Source: Hermatobates lingyangjiaoensis
Lineage: Eukaryota; Arthropoda; Insecta; Hemiptera; Hermatobatidae
Assembly (NCBI GenBank): GCA_026182355.1
Contig: JAPFBL010000001.1
Location: 930,001-994,000, forward strand
DNA length: 64,000 nt
Direction of reading: 5' to 3'
Shown: piece after piece, positions 22,991 to 33,945 of the stretch
Layout of the letters: each line of letters starts with the position of its first letter
How positions within the stretch are numbered: position 1 is the first letter of the stretch
The notes under the pieces: generated by a model
Seen by the model: the letters and a program-made list of their open reading frames with translations, nothing else
Database searches by the model: none
Told to the model about the DNA's origin: nothing
Made by a program: the position numbers and the translations under genes

Positions 22991-23990
22991 CAACTTTCAG
23001 CTAAATGTTTAATGGTCTCTCTGGTAATGATTTATGAACCTTTCAGCCTGACCCAATCTTACAAAAAAAAAATACCCGCTTAATACAACACAAAGTAACA
23101 ATCATATTTCACTATACTAGCGTGGATGATAGTAAGGATATTGATGTAATTCCATCAATCAATCAGCGAGTTTGCTGAAGAGCAATAGCTTGAAGCTGCT
23201 GCTATCTTTCATCTTGTATTTCCCGGCTTTGTTGTTGTTTAGAACACAACTATCATAGCTGAACGACGAATACGTTTCACTTGAGTAGCAAATATTGTCA
23301 CTTGAGTAATAGATTCAGATAGTGAGGTGTTATCAGGTCGGCAAGTGCTCCACATTTCGACGCAGCCTGCACAGATGCAATGCGGGCAGACATGCTTATA
23401 ACATCCGGTCAGCATGTACAAGCCACCTGTCTGCTATCAATCTCCCTGATATTTCTACTATTCAGTACAGAGTAATTGATTTCGGAAAACAATTAAGTAT
23501 CTTTTATTTACTACAAAAAATACTCAATTTTTTTTTTCAAATAATCCTGCGGGCATTCTGCTGGTGTTGTACTTTCACTAATAACAACAAAAATCAACAA
23601 CTTTCTTCATCTTTAGAAAGCATTTTTATGATTTACTTATTTTGGTTTCTACATACTTATTGCTCTTCCAATTTAGTATCAGTACTTAGCTGCTCTTCAG
23701 TTTCAGTATGTAGCTGACTGAACTGAAACTAGGTGTTCAAATTACGCCCAAAATAATTGTACTAATTAAATATGGATATTATAAAACAATATCGATTTCA
23801 TAGTTAACAATATAAATCAATAAAATCAATGCATATATTTCCTGGAATGTTATCTTATGTCGCAATACAAAAATTTTATATAGAACAAACTTAAGTGGTG
23901 GAAATATGATCCAGAACTGACTACAAAAGTTAACGAATACCCCAGGGTAGTAATGGAGTGATTATGCGCCTCTAATAGACTCTAGCACTC
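22991..23990. other. AT-rich DNA with a weak GC patch
   Basis: A milder GC patch at about 23320-23450 (gacgcagcctgcacagatg). A roughly 26-bp imperfect tandem pair containing ttagtatcagtacttagctg lies at about 23660-23712. The 131-aa frame crossing it has no recognisable domain. Confidence 0.35.
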
Positions 23991-24039
23991 AACTCCGACT
24001 TTTGACCTTCGCGAAGGTACCCTATTAACCTGCTATATG

Positions 24040-24660
24040 CAGGGACAAACTTTAGAAGAGAAGAGGGTGATCAGGGGCTGGGGCTGACCACCTTCTTTTC
24101 ACACACTTCCAACTTCCCAAATCCCCTTCTCTTATCCCAGCCCTAATGCAAGGTGTTATACGATCCATGCCTAAGTATGGATGATGCAGGGATTAGTGTA
24201 TTATGAACAGTAATATCCCAATATCCCCAAGGAAATTGGCCTTAGCGGAGCTCAGGTATATTTGAGGACCTTGGAAGAAGAGAAAACTCCGTAAGAGGCC
24301 AGGAAAGTGGTTAATGACTATAAGGTTATCAAGACAGCAGGAAAGAAAATATCCATGAAAAGGTATAAGACAACTTCCCTATCACCAGGAAAAATGCAGG
24401 AAAAAAAGAAAGGACGCACTGCACCTCCTAGCAAGGATTCAAATAGAGTTACCTTCGCTGACATAGCAAAACTTAACAAAAGTTGCAGTCATGCCGACGG
24501 ATTATCCAAAAGTGGGTCCCACCAATGAAGAATTGACATCATTGGAGAAGGCCTTGGTAGATGAAATTGCGAAAGGGTGGGATGCCATGCTCCGGATTGA
24601 AGATCTACCCTTCAGACTGGGGATGGTGGTGACGACATTTAAGAATATATATATTCTTTT
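24040..24660 (+). mobile_element. Non-LTR retrotransposon 5' relic
   Basis: A GC-richer leader (gggtgatcaggggctggggc, then C/T-rich) precedes a broken ORF1 and stops at an AT-rich run near 24645. No reverse transcriptase follows, so only the 5' part remains. Element ends are uncertain and the leader could instead be one of the skewed islands. Confidence 0.45.
24307..24642 (+). pseudogene. Frameshifted ORF1 fragment, DUF4780-like
   Basis: Frame 1 encodes a basic segment (KKISMKRYKT..KKKGR) ending in NRVTFADIAKLNKS. Frame 2 then continues with TDYPKVGPTNEELTSLEKAL and AMLRIEDLPFRLGMVVTTF. The order basic tail, TFADIAK, GYP-like, LT.E.L...E.AL, then R.G.VV.T resembles the DUF4780-type RNA-binding region in ORF1 proteins of arthropod jockey-like non-LTR retrotransposons. 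The +1 shift at about 24490-24527 and the missing C-terminus make it a pseudogene. The family call is from remembered pattern and is moderate. Confidence 0.5.
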
Positions 24661-24679
24661 ATGGATACCACAAATCTAA

Positions 24680-25502
24680 CTTATTAGCATTGGTTTCTTG
24701 TGATTTCGTGGTGGACATTTTATTGGCTAAATCATTTTATTTAAATATTTACTGCTTTTATATGTTCAAAATTAGAACATATTTGTTGTCAATTTACAGC
24801 CATTCAAAAGTATAATGCCTTCGAGGAGTTGACCAATTTTTTTTAAACAATCAATCCGCAATATGGATGTTCATCAGATGTTTCATTCGAACAAATTCGT
24901 AAATGGTTCCAAAAAGTAGCACTACACAATTTTAAAGTTATTTTAATAAACTAGTTAATAAAATTGACAAATCATAGTTTTCATAATCGGTTTCTTTATA
25001 GTAAACATGAGAACTATAAACCTATAAATGAAGGAAAATTATATTGTTTTGAAAAATTAAAGTTTAATGTTGGCAAAGAATGTAAATGTAAGATAAGTGG
25101 AATTCTTGATCTTAACACTTAAATTAACATTTGCTTGATATTAACAATTGATAATAAAATAAAAAATCTGGTATTTCTTATTCACAATGTAACATGATAC
25201 TCGTAATTAAAACAAACGGATATATATCCATAAAAACATATAACCCTACAAATAAACTACCCACATAAAAAGGTAGGAGTTGACTAATAAATGCTTCCCT
25301 TGAATTAAGCATTAGACTGACCAAATTTTTAGTAATTTTATTAAGAATTACTATTATTGTAAAAAATGAAAATTCTGTACAAAGGAAGAAGTTAGAAAAA
25401 TTACTAAATTTATAGATTAACAGTATTTTTAATGAAATTAGCAAATAATGAGATATCAACTACTTAAAATTATTTTATTTATTATAGAACAATCGTTATA
25501 AA
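24680..25502. other. AT-rich spacer
   Basis: No recognised feature. Confidence 0.4.

Positions 25503-25568
<66 letters not shown>
25503..25568. repeat. (CA)n microsatellite
   Basis: About 33 CA units with one early CATA interruption. Confidence 0.95.
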
Positions 25569-25570
<2 letters not shown>

Positions 25571-26799
25571 GTTTATTAGTTTGTCATTCTGATATGAACA
25601 TACCATATATTTGTATGTTTTCAGTAGTAGTGTTTACTATTGAGTGCTTTGTTGTTATCAAAACATTTCATTTTGAGGCAGCCATTGTTAAACTTTATGG
25701 ATTTTGATGTTTATAAACCCTTCAGTTTTGTATTTCAATATACTTATTCATCAGTTTGATGAATCTGGTTGCAAAGTTAGATAATTAAAAATAAAAACCC
25801 TGAGTAATAATGTTCCTGTGCACACATGACTATTCTATGTAATGTGCTTACAGTCATTTAAGCTAGAATACACTAGAATACATGTTATGGTTGAAGCCAT
25901 TTGTTGATGGTTGATAATGTCAATGTCAACATGTATAGCATAGACCATGACGTAATTATATGCTTCATGTTATTCACTTGTTTTATTTTTTTTTGCCAAC
26001 GATAAAAAACTAATTATAAATGATCATTCTCTTTGTCATCTGTTGTAAACATGGTGATTATACTTTATTTTATTTAATTATTTCTATTAAGTATGAGGTA
26101 AAATATTAAAAAAGTTTTCAGTTTAAACGTTGATATTCCTTGTCATTTTTTTTAATATGTAATAATACTCAATAAGTGGTAAAAACTCTCTTTTTAAGAG
26201 TGGAAAAAAAGTCAGTATTTTTGTTGATATTTATGTATCCTGAGCTTAGTAGTGAAGTTCATTTTTGTTTTATATTTATCATTGAAGAAGAGAGTGCACA
26301 AATATTCGTATACAGCATGAAATGTTTATGAGCAGCAATTACAGCGAGTATGTAATACTTAATGCTCCAAAGACACCATTATGTTGTGTAATTGACCTGT
26401 GGATAGCAAAATAACACGAATTGCATCATCTTTACATTTCAGCTGTCTTACAGCTCCTGACTCTATACAATGATTATTCAGAAACTTTCGTATATATTTT
26501 GACATTAAATCATTGACTATAAAACACTGTTAAATTTGAGTTTTGACCTTCTTAGGAATTAAAACACACTTATTAATTGAATATATTAATCAAAATGTTT
26601 ACTGTCAAAACCGATGAGGTACTATAACTGGACAGAGTTTGTATTCAACTAAGTACCCTATGGGGAAAATAAATCTTAAGTGACATTAGCTGCAGTGATA
26701 TAGTGAGGCTGATTTGCACAGGTTAATTGGAGTAACAGCGAGTTGACTGCTGCTTTTTTTTTTTAACTTGTCAGTTCACAAAAGAGTAAACTGACAAGG
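25569..26799. other. AT-rich spacer
   Basis: Short duplication ctagaatacactagaatac near 25862 and a T-run near 26754; no gene. Confidence 0.4.
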
Positions 26800-27110
26800 C
26801 TATTAGTAGAACGAGTATAGCAAAAAACCTACGAGGGCTAGCGGCCAACGGGCGTGGTGACTCTCTATCAGAGGTGTTAGGAAAAAAGAGAACTGGAGGG
26901 AGAGGAGAGTGGGGCCTCTGTTGGGCGTGCATTAGTGATGAGCAAGCTGTAGTACAATTAGAGGGACGCCGGCAACAAGGCATCTCCATCGGGCTCCAGT
27001 TCCATATTTCATTAGCTACACCAAACCACTAGTAGGTCACAAGCCCAACACGCTGCGCACTCAACCCCTGACTCCCCTCCTTCTTTCTATCAGCAGTGCA
27101 GATAGGGATC
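26800..27110. other. GC-richer island, strong purine-to-pyrimidine switch
   Basis: Left: gagaactggagggagagga and gtggggcctctgttgggcg. Right: cactcaacccctgactcccc and tccttctttctatcagcag. The switch is near 26990. A 72-aa minus frame here is compositional. Confidence 0.55.
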
Positions 27111-27359
27111 CGACAAGAAAGTCAACCTCGAAAACTGCACTGATTTCACTCAACAAATCTCATCATTCCTACTTAAACGGGAGATGTTTCTCAATGAACT
27201 GAGAAACTATAGCACGATAATATCTGAGAATCATCAGTGACCTATACAACACATAGTATACCTTCAACAGTGGCCGGTAAAATCAAAAAATAAAAATCAG
27301 TTGTATTCAATCAAAGACATAACATGTATAATATAAATACATATTAAATTTAATATGAA

Positions 27360-27505
27360 ATATATATATATATATATATACAATTAAAAGAAACGGTCCA
27401 GCGGACTTTTTTAAATAAAATAAATTCAAAACGAAGAAAACACACAGAAAGACACAGACATAACTCACATCGATATTTCGACCATCGTCGTGAAAAATCG
27501 AAAAA
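27360..27505 (-). mobile_element. Family G PLE-like tail next to (TA)n
   Basis: (TA)n at 27360-27380, then a minus-strand tail with CGACGATGGTCGAAATATCG (27471-27490) and GATGTGAG downstream. That is a hammerhead-like arrangement with almost no stem II. A related stretch is at 61690-61795. It abuts head-to-head the plus-strand endonuclease fragment that starts near 27521. Confidence 0.5.
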
Positions 27506-27520
27506 ACCAATGTAGTGTAC

Positions 27521-27823
27521 AGATATAATTTCACTATAGGAGACTGTGAGCTCCTAAAATCGAGCTACATTGGTTCTACGACGACAACCCTTTCACGCAG
27601 ACTTACGATGCATCTCGCAGCCGGAGCACCGAAAGAACACGCAATGAACATACATAAAAGCAGGCTAAGTAGAAAAATGCTGGAAGACAACATTGAAGTA
27701 TTATATGGAGATAATAATCACACGAGGCTGCATATAATTGAATCATTATGTATAAAGGAAAAGAAGCCGAACCTTAATGATCAGTCCAGTTGTTTTTCCA
27801 GAATTTTAAAGTTACATTCGTGA
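27521..27823 (+). pseudogene. PLE GIY-YIG endonuclease domain, 5'-truncated
   Basis: Encodes the C-terminal endonuclease of a Penelope-like element. The open frame from 27515 has YRYNFTIGDCELL (Cys11; the usual first Cys is replaced by Phe), SSYIGSTTTTLSRRLTMH (YIG at residues 18-20, conserved Arg/His after it), IIESL (Glu76, the position of the catalytic Glu) and KPNLN before the stop. The reverse-transcriptase part is gone, replaced by an unrelated tail at 27360-27505. The frame is open to a natural stop and is followed by its own 3' region, so truncation is only at the 5' side. Its sequence differs clearly from the endonuclease at 32606-33712, so it belongs to another PLE lineage. Confidence 0.8.
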
Positions 27824-28105
27824 AAAATAACTATATAGTGATTTAAATAATGTTGTGTAAAAGTTCATGTAGGGGATTTTGTAACAAACCTGTTACTCAT
27901 GTTTATTAAGGTAGTGGTTTTAAAAGTATATTTTATTATTAGTTATGTTTGATAGAAGTGATGTAATTGTTATTGTAAATAAGTATTTATTAGAATTGTA
28001 AAAAAAACCTTGTATAAAGAATCCTTGAGAATGGTCAACGTAGACCGAAACGTTGGACTTGTGTAATATGGCAAATACATTTAAACATAAAAAAATTGGT
28101 GAGTT
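27824..28105 (+). mobile_element. PLE 3' region (family H) of the preceding endonuclease
   Basis: AT-rich 3' UTR ending in a hammerhead-like core at 28024-28051 and acatttaaacataaaaaaat. This is the only place in the window where a PLE coding remnant is followed in the same orientation by a hammerhead-like tail. Confidence 0.6.
28024..28051 (+). ncRNA. Hammerhead-like core, family H
   Basis: CTTGAGAAT (for CTGANGA), hairpin GGTC-AACGTA-GACC, then GAAACGTTGG. Stem II and GAAA are intact; the first box is degenerate. Confidence 0.45.
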
Positions 28106-28205
28106 AATTTATATGATACCACAAAGATGGAAAAGTAGCATTCGAAATCTTGAAAAGGTATGTAGGAAACATACTAAACTTAATGTTGGCAAGATATTTA
28201 ATGAG

Positions 28206-28367
28206 GTATATATATATATATATATATAAGTTGGGGTTTTTGACTCTGACGAAGACTGCTTGTTACGGTTGAAAGATTTTAATCTTGTTTTCCCATTTCT
28301 TATTGTGGTTTGATCATTGATTGTTATTTCACGTGTTTATGTGAAATCATTTATATATATATATATT
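28206..28367 (+). mobile_element. Single family A copy between (TA)n tracts
   Basis: (TA)n, gggtttttgactctgacg, core, ttgttttcccatttcttatt, the ttcacgtgtttatgtgaaat hairpin, then (TA)n. One of the cleanest single-orientation copies, useful for defining the unit: about 122 bp (28229-28350). Confidence 0.75.
28246..28275 (+). ncRNA. Hammerhead-like core, family A
   Basis: CTGACGA, stem ACTG/CGGT (U-G wobble), GAAAG. Intact catalytic boxes. Stem III is weakened here because GATTTTAATC replaces GATCTTAGTC. Confidence 0.45.
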
Positions 28368-29289
28368 ACTAAATAGATGGAGAAAGCTATCATGTATACA
28401 AGTATTAAAAATTTAATATCATTGCCGTATTTAATTGCGTTTTTAGAGAATTTTTTCTGTTCTCTGAGTATTTTCTGTTTAACATCTTTCCTGTCTAACT
28501 GAGGTATTTTACTAATAAAGAAGTTAACCCCTTGAGCTATTCCTGTCACATTCACTGTAAAGATTATCTAATCTCTACAGTGGATAAATTTGAGTTAGGT
28601 AATGAGTACCTAAATTAAACTTAGTGAATGTTACTTTTGACTTTAAATTCATTTAAACAGGGTAGTTATGTGGAGTCCGTTTTATTAAAGTAGTTATTAC
28701 TTAGTTCTTACTACAAGTCAGACACTAAATCTAGATGCTATATAGTCCTCAAATTAAAGAATTTTGAGTGAATCTAGTGGACAAATCTAAGAAGGATGAT
28801 ATTTTTATTTTAAGAAAAAAAAACACGCATAACGCTACAAACTTATCATTAAGGGTACTCGTAATTAGATATCAAATTTCCTTTATCATTTATAAAACTT
28901 ATATATAAACACTCGTTGCATAATGAAAATAATGTATCATTTATAATTTTTTCAAATTCACATATTTTCCTTTCATTATGACAGAAAGAAAATATTGTAT
29001 TTAGCTTAATATAATTTAGCAAACTTCCGAACTTTACATTGAATGAACATGTTAAATTCAAAATTTATATTACTCCGAGAAATACTACTTAATGAAATTT
29101 TTTCATGTATTCATTTATCTTTCACAGGTCAAGGCATTAATTAATTTATTACAAAGACAAATTCAAAATTATTTTTTCAAAAAAAAGTATTTTACATAAA
29201 AAACATTATTTTTTTATTCTAAACAGTTATTGTACAGAATTAAAATGAAATCAGAAGGAAAGAAGATGTGTTTTATGAAAACAAGTATC
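28368..29289. other. AT-rich spacer
   Basis: No recognised feature. Confidence 0.4.
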
Positions 29290-29560
29290 GTTTTCAATGG
29301 AAGTAGAAAATTCTTCTTCCAGAGGAGAGGAGGATAATTAGTAAGTTGGGAAGTTGTTTAATTGGAAGTGATGAGACATGGAGTCATTGTCGAAATAATT
29401 GAAAAGTGGAGAAAACCAGCGTCCACTTGCAAGGGCCTTTACAAATAATTAAAATGTTTTATACACAGGCTTCATTGTCAGGCCTGGCTCCGAGTTCGTT
29501 AACGACTTGTTCTATACTGGACTTTGTCAACCATCCTCCAACAAACAACTCACCTCGTGA
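29290..29560. other. Weak GC-richer island
   Basis: Left: ccagaggagaggaggataat and agttgggaagttg. Right: tcaaccatcctccaacaaac. Same left-to-right order as stronger islands. Confidence 0.4.
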
Positions 29561-32299
29561 TTTTACTGATAATCTTTCGTCTTTTCTAATAATATATGTA
29601 TATATAATTATTTATTTATATTTTATAATTTATTATAATTATGAATGTTATATACAAAAATAGTATATTATACTCCTACATTATATTGGTTAATTACATA
29701 TATTTTACCGCAAGGCTTAAGTCCTGCCTTTGTATTGAGCATTCCTTTACTCTAATATCAATACCTTGCAACTTTTTTTTTTGCAATTTCAATCTTTTCA
29801 CTTCCAAGTGGTTCTTTTTGTATTTTTATAAGCACCAGGTTCATCTTCCCATATTCTAACTGGTTCATCCACCAATATCACCGTGAACAACCGTCAAATG
29901 TCACTCAAACTCATATCTTTAATTTAACCTCATTCTTAATGTCCCCAGGTAATCTAACCCAATTTCAGAGAGCTTAACGGTGTTTCAATAAGAGAGATTA
30001 AACCTTCTTTACCACTATGTTTTTCCCTGAGACTTACACATTGAGTTTTGTTATTAAAGAAGTTTTCTTATTCTCTCTATTTTCTCTTTCATACTTCAAA
30101 TATGAATAAACATCCATCTATTTCCTAGTAATAAAGTCTAAACCTTAGATTTATTTTTCCCACGTTCTGCTAAAACTTCTAATGAATTTTGTGCGGTATC
30201 AACGTGGACGTAGCAACTGTCAAACTTGCCTCATCATCAAGGCTAATCCATTCTCACTGCCTGCTATAACAATCATAATTACTCAATAAATGTAAAAACT
30301 TTCTGTATGTCCCAAACTGTCTTTAACTCTCTCTACTGAAGACATACGCTCAGTATGATTTTTTTAATGTATAAGTTTTTTACCTTATAAATGTTGGTAT
30401 TTATATATTTATGCAAACCAGCTATTACTAGTACGTTTGCAGCTAGTACGTTTCATTTCAGTACTTCAAATTATTATTAATGTATTTTCAGAATGGTAAT
30501 TGGTTGCAGATGATAGAACTATAAAAATATTATCAAAAGTTAACATTTCTATTAATGTTATTGAAAGAAGTGTTAATAGCATTATTAGAAAAGTACATTA
30601 TTTTACCTGGCATGTTGTATTCTTACACGTTGATCTGACTCGTTGACCGGTTTCAGAACTCGTTTATTATTAAGAGCTTCTTTTTTTAAATTTTACCGTT
30701 TAGTTGTATAAAAACGCACGCTATTGATGCACAATGTATTTTCAATTATGTTTTAGCAATAATCGAAAAACTCTGTTGAGGTAGACAAAAAGATATAAAT
30801 GTGGGTAAAGTATGAGTTAAGAAAGGATGTGGTCTCTGCTGGGCGACGCAGCCACCTTCCTATTACTATAATTGATAATTTCCATACACTTAGTTTTAAT
30901 AACTGCTTCTCTATACAAATCATAAATACGATCCCCTACTGTTAACTATCATACAGCCAAAAAAGCTTTAGAGGAGGTACACATTTACCTCCTTGAACCT
31001 AGACAATTTCTCAAACTCAATTATTACTTATAGTTTTTTTATTTACTCTTTTAACAGTATAATTATCATTAGTTTAGTAGCTTAATTTTTTTTTAAAAAA
31101 TAAAATATAAACATTATTCAAATGTCATCTCAGCCTTACACACGGCAATTCTCACTAGCATGTCAGTTGATACGGGTAGAACAATAAAGTAAATACACAT
31201 ACTACCTTTTTTGCAACATATATGCACATAAATTATCAACCTAAAGAGAAATAGTTACTAAAAAAAAAAATGTTTAGAGTGTAAAAAACTTTTGCTAACT
31301 ATGGTAATATGTTTTTTGATGTAGAATTATATAGAATAGGTGAATATTTCCTATATGTCCCATATATTCTACATTTACATAAGTATATACGCAGAAATGT
31401 TGATACAAAACTAGGTAACTAGTATTTGCATTTGATATGAAATCAAATAAATTACCGCAACAACAATAAAACAATGAAAATTTTGAATTCTCTCGGTAAC
31501 TAATTTTAAAAGAACTAATTATTTTTATATTTCAATTGACATTGCGATGATTGTTTTAACACATCTATTATAAATGTATACTTATTGCATTAAAGTGAAT
31601 CGCAGTCTCAACATTAACGATCTTCTTGTTGAAAAATTTGTTCTTATAAACTGATTCTTACTGTCAGTGGATAATCGAAATACAATACAATACTTGTAGA
31701 TTATACAGGGTTAATATATCAACTAAAGAGATAAAAGTCGATGAATAAAAGTTAAATAGAAACTGTAGTGCCATATCAATATATATTTGATTCATCACTA
31801 TGTCATATGTTGATTCACTTGTTATGAACTTATTGGTGGTGTTTGCCAGTTTGTGGAAGAATTCCAGATATTCTCCAACTGCGTGTGAATATATGCAATA
31901 TCACTCTTTCCCATATTTGTGCACATTGACACGTTTTTACCATCTTTGAGTTATCGACAAATTATTGTATAAGTTGTGGTTCAATAATGTTATTTAAGCT
32001 GTTTTTATATAAAAAGGAACCAATGCATGCGAATGCAAAACAAAAACTGACCATTACAAGGATAGGTTGGAGTTATCAGTTAGGCTGAGATGGTGCTACT
32101 AGAACCTGGTTAGAAAAAAACTTCTCATTCAAAACTCAAACTTCATTCAGACGATGAAAAATAATAAAAAAAAATCAGTCTTGCACATTTCTAGGGTTAA
32201 AAATTGTTATATAATGATAATCTCAACAGTCTCAGTTTTTTTAATTCAATGTTAAGTCCGTTAAGATGAATGTACAGGTTTCAGTAACTATTTTTTATG
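29561..32299. other. Long AT-rich spacer with one short GC patch
   Basis: A small skewed patch at about 30780-30880 (gaaaggatgtggtctctgc to gcagccaccttcctatt). Otherwise only short AT-biased frames; no repeat family recognised. Confidence 0.4.
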
Positions 32300-32442
32300 G
32301 TTTATTTGTTGATGTTTATATATTATTTCTTATTATACTGTTTATAGGCCAATGAAAAAGGATTTAAATTTAACCCGATACGTTGGCAATGAGAGTTTGT
32401 TTTGAATTTAGAAAGTAAACCAAATCCCAAACAAATGACCTG
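32300..32442 (+). mobile_element. Diverged family B tail
   Basis: Aligns with the right arm of the 12-kb foldback: gttgatgtttatatat, ggccaatgaaaaagg, cgttggcaatgagagtttg and aaaccaaatccc in order. The stem II hairpin has decayed and GAAAC reads GATAC. Confidence 0.6.
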
Positions 32443-32487
32443 TAATATTAGTCATTTTTCTGATATTTTACTGTAGTTTAGACATGG

Positions 32488-32536
<49 letters not shown>
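32488..32536. repeat. (TA)n microsatellite
   Basis: TA tract with two TATTAT interruptions, just beyond the 3' side of the PLE gene. Confidence 0.9.
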
Positions 32537-32539
<3 letters not shown>

Positions 32540-32605
32540 GAGGTGTCAGAGCTTATTTTTCTTCATTCTGATTCTTCCTACGACATTTTGTCTCATATAC
32601 ATATC

Positions 32606-33712
32606 TTAGGTGTTGCTGGTCTGAATACTGGGCGGTGACTGAGTGTCGGATTGGCGAGTAGCTGGTGGTTGGTCACCTAGAAGCTGCAGTGTGCGTGAAA
32701 CCCCCGTGTGTTGACGATTAATTAATGGGTTGTGCTTCATGATTTTCATGGCTTCATATATTTGCAGTTTGGCTGGATCATTAATTTTCTTTAAAATGAT
32801 GGTGTTTTGAACAAGGTCCTGGCGGGTGAGTTTTCTTCCATGTTCCTCGGAGGTGTGTCTGGCGATGGCTCCTGCTTGCAAGTGCATTGTCAGTCGTCGT
32901 GAGAGTGTGGTCGATGTCATACCGATATATTTTGAATTGTCTAGGAGCTCACAATTTCCGATATTGCAGTTATATTCGTATATGACATTGGCCTTTTGTA
33001 TCTCCGGGATGACTGCATCTGGGCTATTTTTCATTATCAAGTTAGCGGTGGTTCTACTTTTATAATAAATATGGACTTGAAGACGTTCATTTTCGTTATT
33101 ACATTTAACATTCCTGCGGATAATTTGTTTCAACACTCTCTCGTCTTCTTTATACGCCTCTGTGTATTGATTCTTATAGTACACCTTATGGACTGTGCTA
33201 CTTCGGTCGATTGTTTGATTAGCATTGTTGGACCGGGTTTTGAGGTAGGCGTTAACTACTTTATCAAAAGAGGTGTTGCTATAGCCGTTATTGATAAATG
33301 TTTGCCTTAATTGAGAGATTCTTTCATGAAACAACTGCCATGATGAAGAGGTCTTGTATGTCCTATGTACTAGAGCATGAATTGTTCCTAATTTGTAGCG
33401 TTCGGGGCACTCACTTTTTTCGTTAATATACATTCCTTGGTACGTTGGCTTTTGATATACAGATGTGATATAACTTGATTTACTGCCATCGATTTGCACG
33501 TCCAGGAAGTTGATTTGACCTTCTTCACCTTCCTCATGAGTGAAGTTCAGTCCAGACAATTTTTGGAATGCAATTTTTAGTGCCAGCAGCTCTTCTGTAG
33601 AATTAATGACAACCAAGCAGTCGTCTACATAGCGGCAATAAAACGTGGGTTTATTTATTTGTAGTACCTGGTTTTCAGTATAGCACATAAAGAAGTTTGC
33701 GAACGTTACTCG
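32606..33712 (-). pseudogene. PLE reverse transcriptase plus GIY-YIG endonuclease, 5'-truncated
   Basis: The largest coding remnant: an uninterrupted minus frame of 378 codons, of which the first ten come from the adjoining (TA)n. Homology starts at RVTFANFFM, just after where PLE RTs carry MGSPLG. It continues through CRYVDDCLVV (catalytic YVDD, residues 38-41), INFLDVQI (77-84) and TSVYQKPTY (93-101), the thumb region typical of PLEs. A linker follows, then the endonuclease: YEYNC..GNC (Cys259, Cys264), KYIGMTSTTLSRRLTMH (YIG at 272-274, His287), EEHG, IYEAMKI (Glu330, likely catalytic) and NPLIN. No internal stops or shifts are seen, so it is young. It lacks the RT fingers and palm start and cannot be functional. 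A proline/serine-rich tail ends the protein. Confidence 0.9.
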
Positions 33713-33715
33713 CAA

Positions 33716-33880
33716 TATATATATATATATATCAATGATCAAACCACAATAAGAAATGGGAAAACAAGACCGCTTGTTACGGTTGAAAGATCTTAGTCTT
33801 GTTTTCCCATTTCTTATTGTGGTTTGATCATTGATTGTTGTTTCACGTGTTTATGTGAAATCTTTTTTTATATATATATA
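33716..33880. mobile_element. Family A foldback at the PLE truncation point
   Basis: (TA)n at 33716-33732, then perfect 38-bp inverted arms 33733-33770 and 33796-33833, then the ttcac...gtgaa hairpin and TA tract. The left arm is cut before the core; the loop keeps cgcttgttacggttgaaag. It begins exactly where the PLE reading frame loses homology. Confidence 0.8.
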
Positions 33881-33889
33881 AGAAGTTGT

Positions 33890-33945
33890 CTGCCCGCGGA
33901 GAGACTCGTTTCTATCTTCCTCATGATGAGGACATTGAAATATAG
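33890..33945 (-). repeat. Possible family J PLE-like tail
   Basis: The minus strand reads CATCATGAGGAAGATAGAAA then CGAGTCTC, resembling a degenerate CTGATGA / short stem / GAAAC core. Single copy, so weak. Confidence 0.3.

Noticed and set aside
22735..23083. Overlapping 83- and 111-aa frames on opposite strands
   Set aside because: They lie in a GC-richer island where stops are rare and have no recognisable domain.
25740..25790. Minus-strand CTGATGAATAAG as a ribozyme core
   Set aside because: No hairpin or GAAA follows.
32826..33310. Plus-strand frames of 79 and 104 aa
   Set aside because: Shadows of the minus-strand PLE gene.
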